DNA of 64,000 bases from NCBI GenBank assembly GCA_009823505.1, contig VZQC01006884.1, forward strand, positions 169,505 through 233,504, given 5' to 3'. Of the stretch, positions 10,773-21,850 are shown one piece after another (the first letter of the stretch is position 1; each line of letters opens with the position of its first letter). The DNA comes from Rhizomys pruinosus (Eukaryota > Chordata > Mammalia > Rodentia > Spalacidae). Position numbers and translations under genes: made by a program. The notes under the pieces were generated by a model, which worked only from the letters and a program-made list of their open reading frames with translations, was not told the DNA's origin and ran no database searches.

Positions 10773-11586
10773 CCAGGTTCTTTTTTAGATCAATGCATGC
10801 AATTTGGATGACCCTGCTCAGTGAATTCTGAAAGGCCACAATAATGAATAATTATTTAAATAATACAATGTCACAAGTTGCCTGAGGGTGTCTCAGGATG
10901 CCATTATCAACAGCTCTCCATTAGTGTCAGCTGGGATGAGGTCAGGATAGGATGAGGGGACACTTCATTGACAAACAGAGCTTCCTGACCCTAATCAGGA
11001 ACCAACCAGAGGAAGCTGTCCTCTCTGGTGACCTCAGTACCTGAAAGGTATAAACCTGGCTATGTACTTAATTGAAGAGATTTTTCTCTTGATTAAGAGC
11101 AAAAATTCGGGGTCAGAAGAGAATCTCTGTCTCAAGCAAATCTCCTCAAACACTGTCTTAAGTTAAAGCCTGGCTCCTAAAAACTAATAAAAGTATATGA
11201 GCTCAGGGCTCAGTGGGAGCCCCAATTATACCATTAAAGCTTTGAGTGTGTGGATGGAGAGAGTTCCAGGAGCACAGTCTGGACACCTGGTGTGGCTGGG
11301 GAGCTGCACAGGAAGATGGAGCCTGAACAAAGGCAGAACTTAGGTAGCCTGGTTCAGAGTCAGCTGAAGAAATTTAAAATGTCATAGGTATGTAACTCAC
11401 ATGGAAACATTACTAACATGGTGTTTACACAGATCTGAGGTTCTGCATTTCTAATAACCAGTGGTATTAAGGCTACTGGTCAGAGGAATAGAGCCAGGGA
11501 ACCAGGGAATCTACTCAGGACAGCACAGGGATGAGCAAGCCTCCAAGAAAGATCTTCAAATTACGAAATGCTCTGCTTAAAAGTCA
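10773..11586. other. Unassigned stretch
   Basis: No recognised repeat. It contains a short imperfect inverted repeat at about 11069-11097 (ttaattgaagaga against tctcttgattaa). Nothing coding is supported. Confidence 0.35.
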
Positions 11587-11712
11587 GGGGTAGAGGGGTA
11601 GCTCAATAGTAAAGTGCTTACCCAGCATGAACAGAGCCCTAGGTTCCATCCCTGATTCCTTGTCAGGTGAGCCAGGTGGCTACACCTGTAATCCCAGCAC
11701 TTGGGGGGTCAA
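11587..11712 (+). repeat. B4 SINE: ID-like left part fused to B1 left part
   Basis: An ID-type tRNA-like block (gggtagctcaatagtaaagtgc ... taggttccatccctgattcc) runs directly into a B1 start (gagccaggtggctacacctg, taatcccagcacttgg). This is the ID-B1 junction that defines B4. Confidence 0.7.
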
Positions 11713-11719
11713 AATGGAC

Positions 11720-11843
11720 ATCAGCTCCAGTGGAACTGGAGTGACAGATAGTTGTTAGCCACCATGTGGGTGCTTGAATTTGAACCTGGGTCTTCCACAA
11801 GAGTAGCCAGTGCTCTTAACCACTGAGCCATCTCTCCAGTGCC
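11720..11843 (-). repeat. B3/B2-type SINE
   Basis: The reversed tRNA-like end reads gccaccatgtgggtgcttg ... ccactgagccatctctcca. Confidence 0.75.
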
Positions 11844-12040
11844 ATAATATTTTGAATGCCATTTTCTTCCCATTTTGTGGAAGGATCTATACATAGGATG
11901 AATACAGGCGATGACAGGTCAACGGCTACTTTGGAAACATCACTTAGAACCTGAAGCTAAGTCTAAGAAGTCTGCTCCTCCAACCCTGGAAACACTCCCC
12001 ATGGCTGGACCTCCCCTTTATAGCCTGGAACTGCCCTCAC

Positions 12041-12124
12041 CAGGTTTGGGTAGAACTTGCCTTTCCTGTCAATCATCAGCTGGCCCATGACCTTGTAGTC
12101 AGGATCTTCATCTATCTGGGGCAG
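12041..12124 (-). other. Candidate host coding exon or pseudogene fragment, 28 codons
   Basis: Read on the minus strand, the 84 bases translate to an open, charged peptide starting LPQIDEDPDYKVMG and ending RKGKFYPNL. It is followed exactly by a consensus splice donor (gtgagg, plus-strand 12035-12040) and preceded by an AG (ccccttgatcag), though the pyrimidine tract before that AG is weak. The composition looks coding and unlike the surrounding repeats. I cannot name the protein. The frame stays open past the donor to a stop near 11970, so a processed pseudogene fragment or a chance ORF are alternatives. Confidence 0.3.
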
Positions 12125-12339
12125 CTGATCAAGGGGTTTTCAGATTAAAAATAACTTAATGTGTTTGCATTTCAAGACAGTATTTATGTTCACATAATGA
12201 CCTCAGAAATTATATGCAAATGAGAGATAAAAATAAGAGTAAAATGTCTCATAGGCTTTCTTAAAACCCTTATTATCATACCGTGAATACAGACTCTGAT
12301 GTTCACTAGAAGTTCAACGTATTCTAGTCTAGAAGGAGG
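12125..12339. other. Unassigned stretch
   Basis: AT-rich flank of the candidate exon, with no recognised repeat. Confidence 0.3.
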
Positions 12340-12540
12340 AGGAGGGACAGGGATGGGAGGGGCACAAGAAGGAGGAAGAAGAATAGGAGGAGGAGGAGGA
12401 GGAGGAGGAGGAGGAGGAGGAGGAGGAAAAAGAAGAAGAAGGACATGAGGGGGAGAGAGAAAGAGGGAAAGGATTAAATAGAAGAAGGGTAGGGGAGGAA
12501 GAAAAGTGGAAATGGGGAGGAAGAAGAGGGGGAAGGAAGA
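12340..12540. repeat. Purine-rich AGG/GGA tract
   Basis: About 200 bases are nearly pure purine on the plus strand, with a perfect gga trinucleotide core at about 12387-12426. Such mirror-like homopurine tracts can form triplex DNA. The opposite strand gives an artificial poly-proline ORF. Confidence 0.95.
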
Positions 12541-12764
12541 AACTGAAACAGATCTTTTCAGAAAATGACGCTGCTCAAACCCTAAGGATGCAGACATTAC
12601 TTATGGTTTCAGATTTGCAACAGAATTTTGGTAGGATTACTGTATAAGGAGGATCTCACTATGTTAATGACAAGGATTCACGTATCTGGCAACTCTGACA
12701 GAAATCTGACTGTGCTATCGATTACCCACCAAAGTTGCTATGAACACAGCATAAGAAATGTGGA

Positions 12765-12900
12765 AGTAGGTGAATGTGGTGCACACCTTTGATCCCAGCA
12801 CTCTGGATGCAGAGGCAAGGGATCTCTGTGAGATCAAGGCCAGCCTGGTCTACATGGTCCAACTGGAGCTACAGGGAGACTGTCTCAAAACAAACAAAGA
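12765..12900 (+). repeat. B1 SINE
   Basis: gtggtgcacacctttgatcc, then agatcaaggccagcctggtc and gactgtctcaaaacaaac follow the B1 order. The A-rich tail is at 12885-12900. Confidence 0.88.
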
Positions 12901-13639
12901 AGTAGAAAAGTAGAAAGTGGTTTTGTTTCCTTTGTCACCACCTGTATTCATCAGACAAAGGTTCTGTCTCATTTAATATTTGTATATGAAATATTCTTTT
13001 GTAAGCTTAACATGTTGCTTTCTTATAATTTGGTAAAGTACAAGCAAAGTATTTGAATAACGAAAGAGAGGTATGTTTTCTGCTCATTACTGCCTTAACT
13101 AAAAGCAAGTTACTAGTACAATCTGGTTTCCATAGGAACTAAAATATATCTGCTATCTGATAGAAAGTGTATTTTCTAGTATATATATTTCCTCTTCCTC
13201 CTTGAAATATACTTCTGATTGATGTATAAAGGGTAAAATATAAGTACTAAGCACCAAAGGTTGAAGCCTGCTCATTTTCTCCAGAGTTCAGAGAGCTCTG
13301 GAAACCACTGCAACCAAAAGAAGGCAAGCTCCTCCTCACAGGATGAGACGGGAGCTGCAGGGAAGGGTGGACTCTGTGACTGGCAGGGCCAGTGCCTTGA
13401 TCCATCTCACTCTGCGCTTTGAGAAGCAGCGATCAAATCTGGACCCCTGAGTTTACCACGGTTAACTCTAAGTTGCCTATGAGCCCAGGGTAGGTTAGCA
13501 TCTTCTGCCCACATCCACTATTTTTAGCCAGAGTACAGTTATTTTGATGCTGTAAGCCTTTTGGATAGGAGTATGGGGAAGAGAAAAACCCTAGTTTGAG
13601 GTTTGTGTGGCTTATTTGTCTCTCGAAGTAAGCAGTAAG
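12901..13639. other. Unassigned stretch
   Basis: No repeat recognised. A GC-richer portion at 13280-13480 has no open frame of coding quality. Confidence 0.35.
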
Positions 13640-14040
13640 TTCCCTCTCCTGTGGGTTTTTGTACCATGGATTACATTTCCTTTCCTCCTAAACAGAGGCC
13701 ATTTTCCCTACATGTGTGGGTCAGGGTAGTATCTCTGTACCCATTCACTACAAAGAGCAGAGGGGGTTGGGGCACTCACTCTCACCCCCATTCAATCGAG
13801 AATTCAGTGACTTTCATGCTTGTAGACAAAGAAAGACCCCCAGTCCCTGCTCCAGAAGGGGTGCAGATCAGTAGAGGAAAGGCAGAGGGCAACCACCAGG
13901 TAAGACACCCTAAATCCAAATGAAAACTTAACCCCTTGATGGTCTACCAGCGCTAAAATCCCCTTCTCTGCCTAAAAACTCTGTAACTCTTGCCAATAAA
14001 TTCACTTTGAGCTGAGACATTTTTCTATCCTTTAATTCCT
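13640..14040 (+). repeat. Possible LTR-like repeat, unclassified
   Basis: A moderately GC-rich block ends with aaaactctgtaactcttgcc then aataaattcactttgagctg, which resembles the R-U5 part of an LTR with its AATAAA signal. No paired LTR or target duplication was found, so this is tentative. Confidence 0.25.
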
Positions 14041-14120
14041 TAAATAAAGGAGAAAGAAAAAGAGCATACCTTCTGGCCTATACCAATTCTAGTGATGACT
14101 TTTCAAAAATATTGACCCTC

Positions 14121-14376
14121 GGGCTGGAGAGATAGCCTAGCGGTTAAGAGCACCGACGCTCTTGCAGAGGACCCGGGTTCGATCCCCAGCACCCACATGG
14201 TGGCTAATAACCGTCTGTAACTCCAATTCCAGGAGAACTCCAGTTCCAGGGGAATCCGAGACCCTCTTCTGACCTCCGTGGCATTGCACGACATGGGTGC
14301 ACAGACCTGCATGCAGACAGTACATTCATACACATACAAAAATAAATAAAAAATTTTTAAAAATATGTATAAAAAA
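14121..14376 (+). repeat. B2 SINE, young, perfect target duplication
   Basis: It starts gggctggagagatagcctag, with an A-box-like tagcggttaagagc and box B gggttcgatcccc, and ends in an A-rich tail. The 17-base duplication caaaaatattgaccctc lies at 14104-14120 and again at 14377-14393 with no mismatch, showing a recent L1-mediated insertion. Confidence 0.96.
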
Positions 14377-14393
14377 CAAAAATATTGACCCTC

Positions 14394-14709
14394 ACAGTAA
14401 GAGAATGGACCAAATATTGAGAAGCTGGTCACCATGGTCAGTCTGCTGCAGTATCACTATGTTGGAATGATTTTAATACCTGCTAGAAAACCATATTTCA
14501 TATTTGTTAGAGGAGGAGCTTGTGGGTGATGCAGAATTTAATGTGAAGCTGAAGAGAATCGCTAGGATCATGTATTCTCATAGCAACAGCGAGAAGAGAT
14601 CCTCCCAAGAAATTTTGGAATAGCCTAAAGACCACATGGGCAATGCATTAGAGAGTGTACTCTGAGAGGTAATGGCTGAGCAAGATAGGGATTAAGATTC
14701 AAAATCAAG
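14394..14709. other. Unassigned stretch
   Basis: No recognised element. Confidence 0.3.
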
Positions 14710-14965
14710 AAGAAAGGGAGGGGGTTGGGAAGAAGGCACAATGAGTACCTGAGTTCCACTCCTAACAACCCATGTAAGAAGCCAAGCAAGATGGCACACA
14801 CTTGTAATCCCAGAATTGGGGTGACCGATCTAGGAGGATCCCTCTAGCCACACAGCCTAGCTGACTTGTGTATCCCTATGCCAATTAGAGGTCCTGTCTC
14901 ATCAAACAAGGTGGAGGAATCCTGAGGAATGACACCCAAGTATGACCTCTGGTCTCCACATATAC
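14710..14965 (+). repeat. RSINE1/B4-type SINE
   Basis: A tRNA-like part (gagttccactcctaacaacc), a B1-like part (gatggcacacacttgtaatc) and a tail block (ctgaggaatgacacccaagt ... ctggtctccacatatacata) appear in the family order. Confidence 0.7.
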
Positions 14966-15104
14966 ATACTAACAACAGCCAAAAAAAACCAAGAGGCACC
15001 AATAAGAAAGGAAGCATTTCATGATTCATTCTGAACTTTCTCCTATAGTAAAATTGGCTTAAAGATATCCTCTGGCTCCAAAATGGCAGGTACATAAGGC
15101 TTTC

Positions 15105-15240
15105 ACTCTACACATGTGGAGGTCAAAGAACAACTTGCAGAGTCAATCCTCTCTGTCTACCATGTGGGTCCCAGGAATTGAACTCAGGTCATCAGGCTTG
15201 GCAGCAAGCACTTTTATTCACTAAACCAACTTGCCAGTCC
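15105..15240 (-). repeat. B4-type SINE fragment
   Basis: Reversed tRNA-like end: gtgggtcccaggaattgaac ... ccaacttgccagtcc. Confidence 0.6.
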
Positions 15241-15964
15241 CAAATAAACTTTAAGATAGAACATATTTTTCTTTGAAATTTTCAGGGTGCATTGTGTGGT
15301 ACCCACTTGTCAAATCCTTTATTCCAACCTAAATGAGCAAGCACTTTTAGGAAACATACTTCCATAACACATTGTGTTGAAAGTTCTACTTGTAAACCAT
15401 ATCTTCAATAGGTGGCCTAGCTTTCTAAATCACCCTGCTCTTCTCTCTGGGGTTTACTGCAACAGCAGAGTCCTGATGGCTTCTACAGAAGACTGGCAAA
15501 AGGATGCCGGGGCAAGCACGCAGCAGGATTCAGACCTCTAAGGCATTTCCAACATTAGAATTCTCTCTCATGATAAATGCAGGCTCTGAAATCATGGCTA
15601 TGGTCTACACAAAAAGGTTACAGATATGGAGTGTTGGGAAATAATGCTGACCCCAAAGTAAAATTGGAAATCATATTGGGACTAAGTCTTCCACTTCCAT
15701 CAGGCTGCTGCTTTTTTTTTTCACCAATAAAAATATTTTATTTAAAAAAATTTCAAGGCATGTACTTCTGGGTCAAAGTCTACTGAATAAATTCATGGTT
15801 TTTACAAAGCTATGTTGTGGTTTAAGTTGACACACTTAACCACCTTGTTAACGCTGTTAGTTTTTTTAAATTTTTAAGTTTTAATTTTTTTTTACTTTTT
15901 AATTATTTTTTAAACACACTTTTTTAATTTTTTTAAATTTTATTTATTTATTTATTTATTATTA
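15241..15964. other. Unassigned stretch with A/T-rich end
   Basis: No repeat recognised up to about 15830. From there to 15964 it is almost pure A/T with ttta units, which may be the tail of the following minus-strand L1 fragment. Confidence 0.4.
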
Positions 15965-16235
15965 TTATTTGTTTATTTTTAAGGGATTCTACAATATAAT
16001 AACACAGTTGTTTTCAGATAACATTGATGTTACTCAGTTTGCCATACATTAGGTAATTGGTGCATTTTGCAAGTATCTATGTCCAAATTTTGAACAACCC
16101 AAGGTTCCCATAGTCCAGTTCAGGCTGCTTCTTTATCCTCTCTCCTCTGGCCTCTACTTCCCCTTTCCCCTCTCCTTCCTCGGTTGCTCCCCTCCAGCTG
16201 TCCTTCTCCCATGGTTCCCCTCTCACCTTTCCCTT
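15965..16235 (-). repeat. L1 3'-end fragment
   Basis: aagggattctacaatataat and acagttgttttcagataaca match the 3' end of L1 copy B (52160-52240) closely, in the same orientation. The segment continues into C/T-rich 3'-UTR sequence. Confidence 0.7.
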
Positions 16236-16585
16236 TTGTGTGTGCAAACACACATTGATGAACGTGTGCGTGCATAAGGAACCCAGAGGACAAGCTCTGC
16301 CTTGTTGTTCTTCAGGAACTGCTTACCTTTTTTTTTTTTTTGAGTCAGGGTCTCTCACTGGCCTGAACTAGAAAAGTAGGCTATGCTGGATAGACAGAGT
16401 GGCCAAGGAAACCTCCTATCTCTGTCTCCACAGTGCTGGGATGGTAAGTCATGAGACCATGCTTGTTTGTTTTTTGTTGTTGTTGTTGTTTGTTTGTCTG
16501 TTTTTGTCTGTGGCTTCTGAGAATTGAACTCAGGTCCTCTTGCTTGTACGGCAAGCATTTTATTGACAGTCAAGTCCCCAGGTAT
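16236..16585 (-). repeat. B4/RSINE1-type SINE
   Basis: A reversed B1 centre (gagtcagggtctctcactgg ... cacagtgctgggatgg) precedes a tRNA-like end (gaattgaactcaggtcctct). A TTG trinucleotide run sits inside at about 16465-16495. Confidence 0.6.
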
Positions 16586-17194
16586 GTGTTTTTCTTCTTT
16601 TCTTCAAGGGACATATAAAACATCTGTTATTTGAAGATGCTTTTACCTACACTCCAGCTAATCAGATATCTGCCTGACTAGACCGTCCATCTTGCTTTTC
16701 TGTATCCACAGCATCAAGTAAATGTGCTCCATGTTGTTTGGTGAGTAGAGGCACGGCACCAGGACCTGCTATTACTGTTACCAGGAATGGAGCCCCACAC
16801 TGTTAGGAACCTCAACCTGCCTTTCTTGCTGCCACCATGGGATGAATAAAGAGAGGGGGCATTATAATTGTCCCAGAATTCATAGTGCTACTCACTCTAA
16901 TGAGGCATCTGGATATTGGAAAGGATTTTGCCTTTTTTCTCTTAATTAGCACCCCCTCCATATCTGGTTGACTTGCACTCATCTATGATCCCATTGGTGG
17001 CTGAATTTAATGAACCATCTATTGAACTGATGAAAATTCACGTCTAATTGTAGGGTGGCCTGGAGGAGTTTCTAGGATGCAGAACCATAAGGTGAGGGAG
17101 TGTTGGCTTGGGTACTGGTGAGACTTCTTGGTGTTTCAGGGTAACTGCTGCTCTTCTGGAGAACCCAAGTTAGGTTTCCAGGTCCTGTGTCACA
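16586..17194. other. Unassigned stretch
   Basis: No repeat family or exon supported. Confidence 0.35.
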
Positions 17195-17297
17195 TGAGAG
17201 GGGGGTGAAGTTTCAGAGATGTCTGTTACTCCAGCTCCAGAGGACTAGACACTTTCTACTGGCTTCTGCAGGCAGCATAACACACTTGTGTGCACAT

Positions 17298-17341
<44 letters not shown>

Positions 17342-17343
17342 CA
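17195..17343 (+). repeat. B3-type SINE remnant with CA microsatellite
   Basis: ttactccagctccagaggac and cttctgcaggcagcataaca are the 3' half of B3, followed by a CA run at about 17303-17338. Confidence 0.75.
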
Positions 17344-17524
17344 CATGCATACACTACTAAAAATGAAAGTTAGAAGAAGTAAGGCACTGTCTTGTACATG
17401 AATTTAATCTTTTCTCTTCCCTAGCCTTGGTACCCTCATCGATAGACTGAGGATGACAAGAATGAATGTCTGATCTGTAGCATTGATGTGAAAATACGTT
17501 TTGATCACACTCACTCCTGTTACC
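17344..17524. other. Unassigned stretch
   Basis: Short gap between SINE and L1 fragments. Nothing recognised. Confidence 0.3.
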
Positions 17525-17720
17525 TCCCTTTTCCCACCCCACTGAGCCATTCTTTCCAATCAGTCCCCTCTCCTACTTTCATGTCTATTTTATGGCCCAC
17601 TGAGTTTTAATAGGGTTGCTTTCATGAGCATTGATAAGGGAATATTTGCAGGAACATGGACAGCCTACCAGTAGCTGCAGCACTTAGAAGAGGAAGAAAA
17701 GTGTCATGGCAAGGTAGAAA
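17525..17720 (-). repeat. L1 3'-UTR fragment
   Basis: tttcatgtctattttatggc and gagttttaatagggttgctt resemble the reversed 3' UTR of old rodent L1 (Lx-type), from memory of the consensus. Confidence 0.5.
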
Positions 17721-17879
17721 GATGCCTTGGGTATCAAGATACCATCTTCCTTCAGTATATGTCATAGAACATCTAATATTATGTACTTGTAACCAATTTG
17801 TTTAAATGTAATATTAACTTGGTGGGGGATAATTATGCTAATTGAAAAAAATACCCTGTTCATAAAGTATTTTAAAAAT

Positions 17880-18560
17880 ATACGATTTTATTTTTATTGA
17901 TTTTTTTGTGCAATTCATATAATACACCTTGATCACATTTAGACACTCTCCCCTATCTACATCTACATCACTGTTCCCTCTCCAGATTCCATTCATTCTG
18001 TCATATACATCAAGGCCTATTAAGTCTAGTTTTTGTTCCCAAATATACCTCAATGAGAGTCCATCCTCTGGAGAGCCTTGTCAACCATTAATGAAGACCA
18101 ACACTCTCTCAACCAGCAGCAGTGAGGTGCCAACAGTTCTACTAGGGTTGGGGCTTCTTATGCATTCCTCAACTTCTATGCTGGGGTTTTGTCCGATTTG
18201 GTTTCCCATTGTTTTTTTGCAGGCTGTCACCATTGTTGTAAGTTCATTTGTGCAAGTTCCCGGCTACCTGCAAAATTCTGTTTCCTTACCATTTTCCACC
18301 ACCCCCCGGCACTTTTCTGCCCCTCTTCCACAGTGGTCCCTGAGCCCTGGGTGACAGAGGTTTAGTATTGGTGTCTATCCAGGGACACACAATCTGCAGT
18401 CTCTTGTTCTCTAAATTTTGACCAGTTCTGCTAACCACTATCTGTTGCATGAAAAAGATTTGCTGGTGAGAGGTGAGAGTTATAGTATTCTCTCTTCCCC
18501 TTGTTCTGCTATTTGCCCTGAGCCTTGAGTGTAGAGGTTGCTTTGCAGATGGGTCACTTA
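17880..18560 (-). repeat. L1 3'-UTR fragment, old
   Basis: It begins with a reversed L1 tail (ttgtgcaattcatataatac) and shares ordered blocks with 40985-41690 (for example ggctgtcaccattg and ggtgagagg/ggtgatag). Both fragments are minus-strand copies of one old L1 3' UTR. Confidence 0.7.
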
Positions 18561-18589
18561 GGGCTGGATATGTATATATGGGAGATTTT

Positions 18590-18755
18590 AGACATGTGTG
18601 AGTGTAAGTGACTTCAGAGACTACAATAGGGTTTCAAGTCCAATAAAGCTGGAGTGACAGAGAGTTGTGAGCCTCCTGATATGGGTGATTGGAACTGAAC
18701 TGTACTTAGGTTTTCTGCAAGAGCAGCAAGTGCTCTTAAGCACAGATGATCAGTC
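18590..18755 (-). repeat. B3-type SINE, diverged
   Basis: agctggagtgacagagagtt, then ctgcaagagcagcaagtgct follow the reversed B3 order. Confidence 0.65.
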
Positions 18756-19188
18756 TCTCTGTACATTCTCAAGGTCTTTTTGAGCTCTGATGTTATTTGA
18801 TTTTCAATGTGTATGTTAATTCACCTGTAGATACAAGATATTCTTGATATAAAAATATGCTTTATGTAACTCAAAAGACAAAATTATGCCTCCCTTTCCC
18901 AAAATACAGATGCAAGAAGAGCCTATAGCTAGTCATCTAATTAAATTCTTTTTATAGCAATCCCAAAGCTTTCCTTGGTCTATTTTTTTCTTTTCATTCT
19001 TTTTTTGTAAAGGCTTGGATATTAAAATATATTTGGTCTAGAAAAGGACTATTTGAGAGAAAAATAACATAAAAGGACAAGGTAAAGTCAGAGTAGATAT
19101 GAGATAAAAATGGTAACAAAGATTATTTCACATGAAGATGGAAAATAACAATTTCACTGTGAGATAGCAGTCTTAGAAATTATGGACA
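18756..19188. other. Unassigned stretch
   Basis: AT-rich DNA with no recognised repeat. Confidence 0.35.
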
Positions 19189-19353
19189 GGCCAGGCGTGG
19201 TGGCGCACGTCTTTAATCCTAGCACTCAGGAGGCAGAGGCAGGCGGATCTTTGTGAGTTCAAGGCCAGCCTGGTCTACAGAGTGAGTTCCAGGACAGCTG
19301 GGGCTACAGGGAGACACTGTCTCAAAAAAGACCAAAAAAAAAAAAAAAAGAAA
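19189..19353 (+). repeat. B1 SINE, young
   Basis: A near-consensus B1 (aggccaggcgtggtggcgca ... gagacactgtctcaaaaaag) has an A tail and the target duplication agaaattatgg (19175-19185 and 19354-19364). Confidence 0.95.
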
Positions 19354-19364
19354 AGAAATTATGG

Positions 19365-19650
19365 GCAATTCCCCTTCCCCTCTCTTCCCTTTCTTCTGCC
19401 TCCTCTTTTCTTTCTTTTTCTTTCCCCTCCTTTCTGCTCTCTCTTCCGCTCCTTCTCCTTATCCCCCCTTTGCCCATTTCTTGCCCTTCTTCTCCTTCCC
19501 CCTTTCCTCTTCTTCTTCCTTCTCCTTTATTCCTTGTTCTCTCCCCCTCCTCTTCCCCTTCATTTTCCTCTCATGTTTTTAACTGTTCTTCCACTTCATT
19601 CTTTCTCTCCTATAGTTACCATTCTCTTTCTTTTCCCTCTCCACCTTAAA
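19365..19650. repeat. Pyrimidine-rich (C/T) tract
   Basis: Nearly all C and T on the plus strand for about 280 bases without a fixed unit. The Ser/Pro/Leu/Phe-rich ORFs here are compositional artefacts. Confidence 0.85.
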
Positions 19651-20419
19651 AAGCATCAGGAGTGAAACTCACCACCTCACCAGCTGGCTAATAATGCTCA
19701 GCCAATGTTTTTCATTCTCTATATACCTGTCTCTAATGTGTTTTCCACAACAGTGTTGGAGCCTGGCAGAGAAGCATGCTGTCCTCTATGAGGAGCTGCT
19801 TCTGAGCAGTCCTTGACCCCTGCAAGGAGACACCTGACCATGGCTACTGCCAGCACTCAGAAACTTTGCTCATCTCCAAAGAAGTCAAAGAACTCAATAC
19901 TATAAATACTCTGTGTTTTCTGGTGAGGAATTCATGCATTAAGGAGAAAGCTCTGGATAACTGGAATGTGAAAATAGTGTAACTTTACTTTCATTGAATT
20001 GTGCAAAAAGAGGGTCACTCTCCTTTTTCTATATCTGTTGTACTGTGTTCAGTACATTGTATCCCAATTAACCCCTCTAACAATTACCCCAGCCTTTCAG
20101 ATGAGGAAACCAAGGCTACATCTTGTGCATTCATTTGGGACTCTATAAAGCACACAAGGTCTCTAAAGCATGACATCATGAGGTACTGTTGCTATGGAAC
20201 CATTCTGGTGAGACAAGCCAATGTCTGTGAAGTCAGCAAGTCCTATAGTATATGGACAGGTGGCAAAGAAGGGGAGAATGGTCCTGGAACACTCTGGACT
20301 CAATGACTCAAAGCATGAAAGCAGAAGAAAATTGTGTGGGCCTTATAGGGCAAGGGGAGGACCTACCCATAACAACCCTGACAACTCTCACTGCTAGAAA
20401 CTAGCATCAGACCCCACTT
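19651..20419. other. Unassigned stretch
   Basis: No repeat recognised. It contains a weak exon-like stretch at 19754-19816, discussed in the findings. Confidence 0.3.
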
Positions 20420-20770
20420 ATCCAGTGTGAACCTATAATGGTTCATCCTGATTGTAAACTTGAGTGGAGCTGGATTCAACTAAGAGGCACACATCTGAAG
20501 AGTTCTGTGAGGTCATTTCCTAGAAGAGTTAATTCAGAGCAGAAGACCCTACCGCAGAATGGGCAGCACCAGACAGAAGAGGCCAGAGGGGAAAGAACCT
20601 GCTGCTTTTGCATGCCTGTCTTCTCCCAGCTGGTGAATACATCCTACTCTGTTGTACCTGCTGCTGGACTGCTGAGCCAGCATGTTTGATCTTCTATCAA
20701 GGACTGAAGATGAGTGGCTCTCTGTGACTCTGTGCTGAGTCTTGTCCTCAGTTTCCCAAGGATCACCACA
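20420..20770 (+). repeat. Possible interspersed repeat, LTR-like
   Basis: gttcatcctgattgtaaact, gggcagcaccagacagaaga and gctgctggactgctgagcca recall a common rodent interspersed repeat. No boundaries or target duplication found, so the class is uncertain. Confidence 0.35.
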
Positions 20771-20804
20771 GATCATTAATTTATCATTACTTTCATTTTT
20801 TAAA

Positions 20805-20990
20805 TTATGTGTATGTGTCTTGGTATCTGAATGTGAGTTCTCAGGTCCAGGAAGGCCTATAAGAGGGCAACAGATTCCTTCTAGCTGGAGTTACAGATGG
20901 CTGTAAACCACCCAGTATGGATACTGGGAATGAGACTCAAGTGCTCTGCAAGAGTAGCAAATGTGCTTAACTTCTAAGTCCTCTTTCCAC
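20805..20990 (-). repeat. B3-type SINE
   Basis: Reversed body: tctagctggagttacagatg ... gctctgcaagagtagcaaat. Confidence 0.7.
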
Positions 20991-20997
20991 CCCCAGC

Positions 20998-21229
20998 TAT
21001 TCTTTTTTTTTTTTAAATTAGTTTTTATTGATGCTTTGTGCATTTCATACATTTTTTCCAATTCAGTTCAGGCTTATTTCCCTTCTCCCCCCCCCCCCCC
21101 CCCCCAGATCATGCATTCCGCCATAACTGTCCTGCATCTTCTCTCAGTTTTTTTTTTTCATTTTTAGCTATAAGTGATAATCCATGAGTACAAGCATCCT
21201 TCATGCAAAACCTATCTGCAGGCTGTTTA
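20998..21229 (-). repeat. R1/L1 tail, 5'-truncated insertion
   Basis: Reverse complement of the final 230 bases of R1, starting with a T-rich run (A tail), then gatgctttgtgcatttcata, a pure C run of about 20, and ataagtgataatccatgagt. Confidence 0.85.
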
Positions 21230-21474
21230 ACTTTTATATTAGAGGTTAGACTAGAACATTTTCTAGCCAGGGAGAAAATCTATGGAAACCATCTGGAAAC
21301 AATGCAAGTCCAGAAGCAGCATGAGGCTGACAGATGCAGGGTCTCCTGGGAAGCATTCTGGGCTGGGGTGAAGATACCATACCTGAGCTGCTCCAGTTGC
21401 TTCAGGGCCATTCTGCGGATTGAGCTCCAAGGTTTGAATTATTGAGAGTGTGGGAATCAGTATCCATTAAGGAC

Positions 21475-21850
21475 TGAACTTGGGATTTGGCCCACTTGGT
21501 AAAGTGCAAAGTGGGCATGAAGACAAAATTCAATCCCCAAAACTCATGTGAAAAGGCTGGGTGTGCCACTGATCTCAGCTCTGGGGAGTCAGGGACAGGT
21601 GAATCCCAGGGTCTCACACCTTGCTGAATTCCAAGCCACAGACAGACCCTGTCTCAAAGCAAAAGGTATGTAGCTCCTGAGGAATGACATCACACATTGT
21701 CTTCTGGCCTCCACGTTCATGTATATGCACATATACCTGCACATATATGAACATATGAACACACACATACACACAGATGCACACACACGTGCACATACAC
21801 ATGCACACACATAGACACACACACATACACACATATGCACACACACAGAG
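21475..21850 (+). repeat. RSINE1/B4-type SINE with CA-rich tail
   Basis: Blocks gcttctggcc-like (cttctggcctccacgttcat), gaccctgtctcaaagc and ctcctgaggaatgacatcac in family order, followed by degenerate CA repeats to 21850. The CA repeat creates false Cys/Val-rich ORFs on the minus strand. Confidence 0.7.

Noticed and set aside
11587..11663. tRNA-like sequence with promoter-like boxes
   Set aside because: It is the ID-like part of a B4 SINE fused to B1, not a functional tRNA gene.
12190..12597. Poly-proline ORF on the minus strand
   Set aside because: Produced by the AGG/GGA purine tract.
14137..14325. Recurrent Cys/Gly-rich 60-residue ORF seen also at 7049, 33133, 50721 and elsewhere
   Set aside because: It is the antisense or sense translation of B2 SINE copies and recurs only because B2 recurs.
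21589..21846. Cys/Val-rich minus-strand ORFs
   Set aside because: Translations of a degenerate CA repeat in an RSINE1-type tail.
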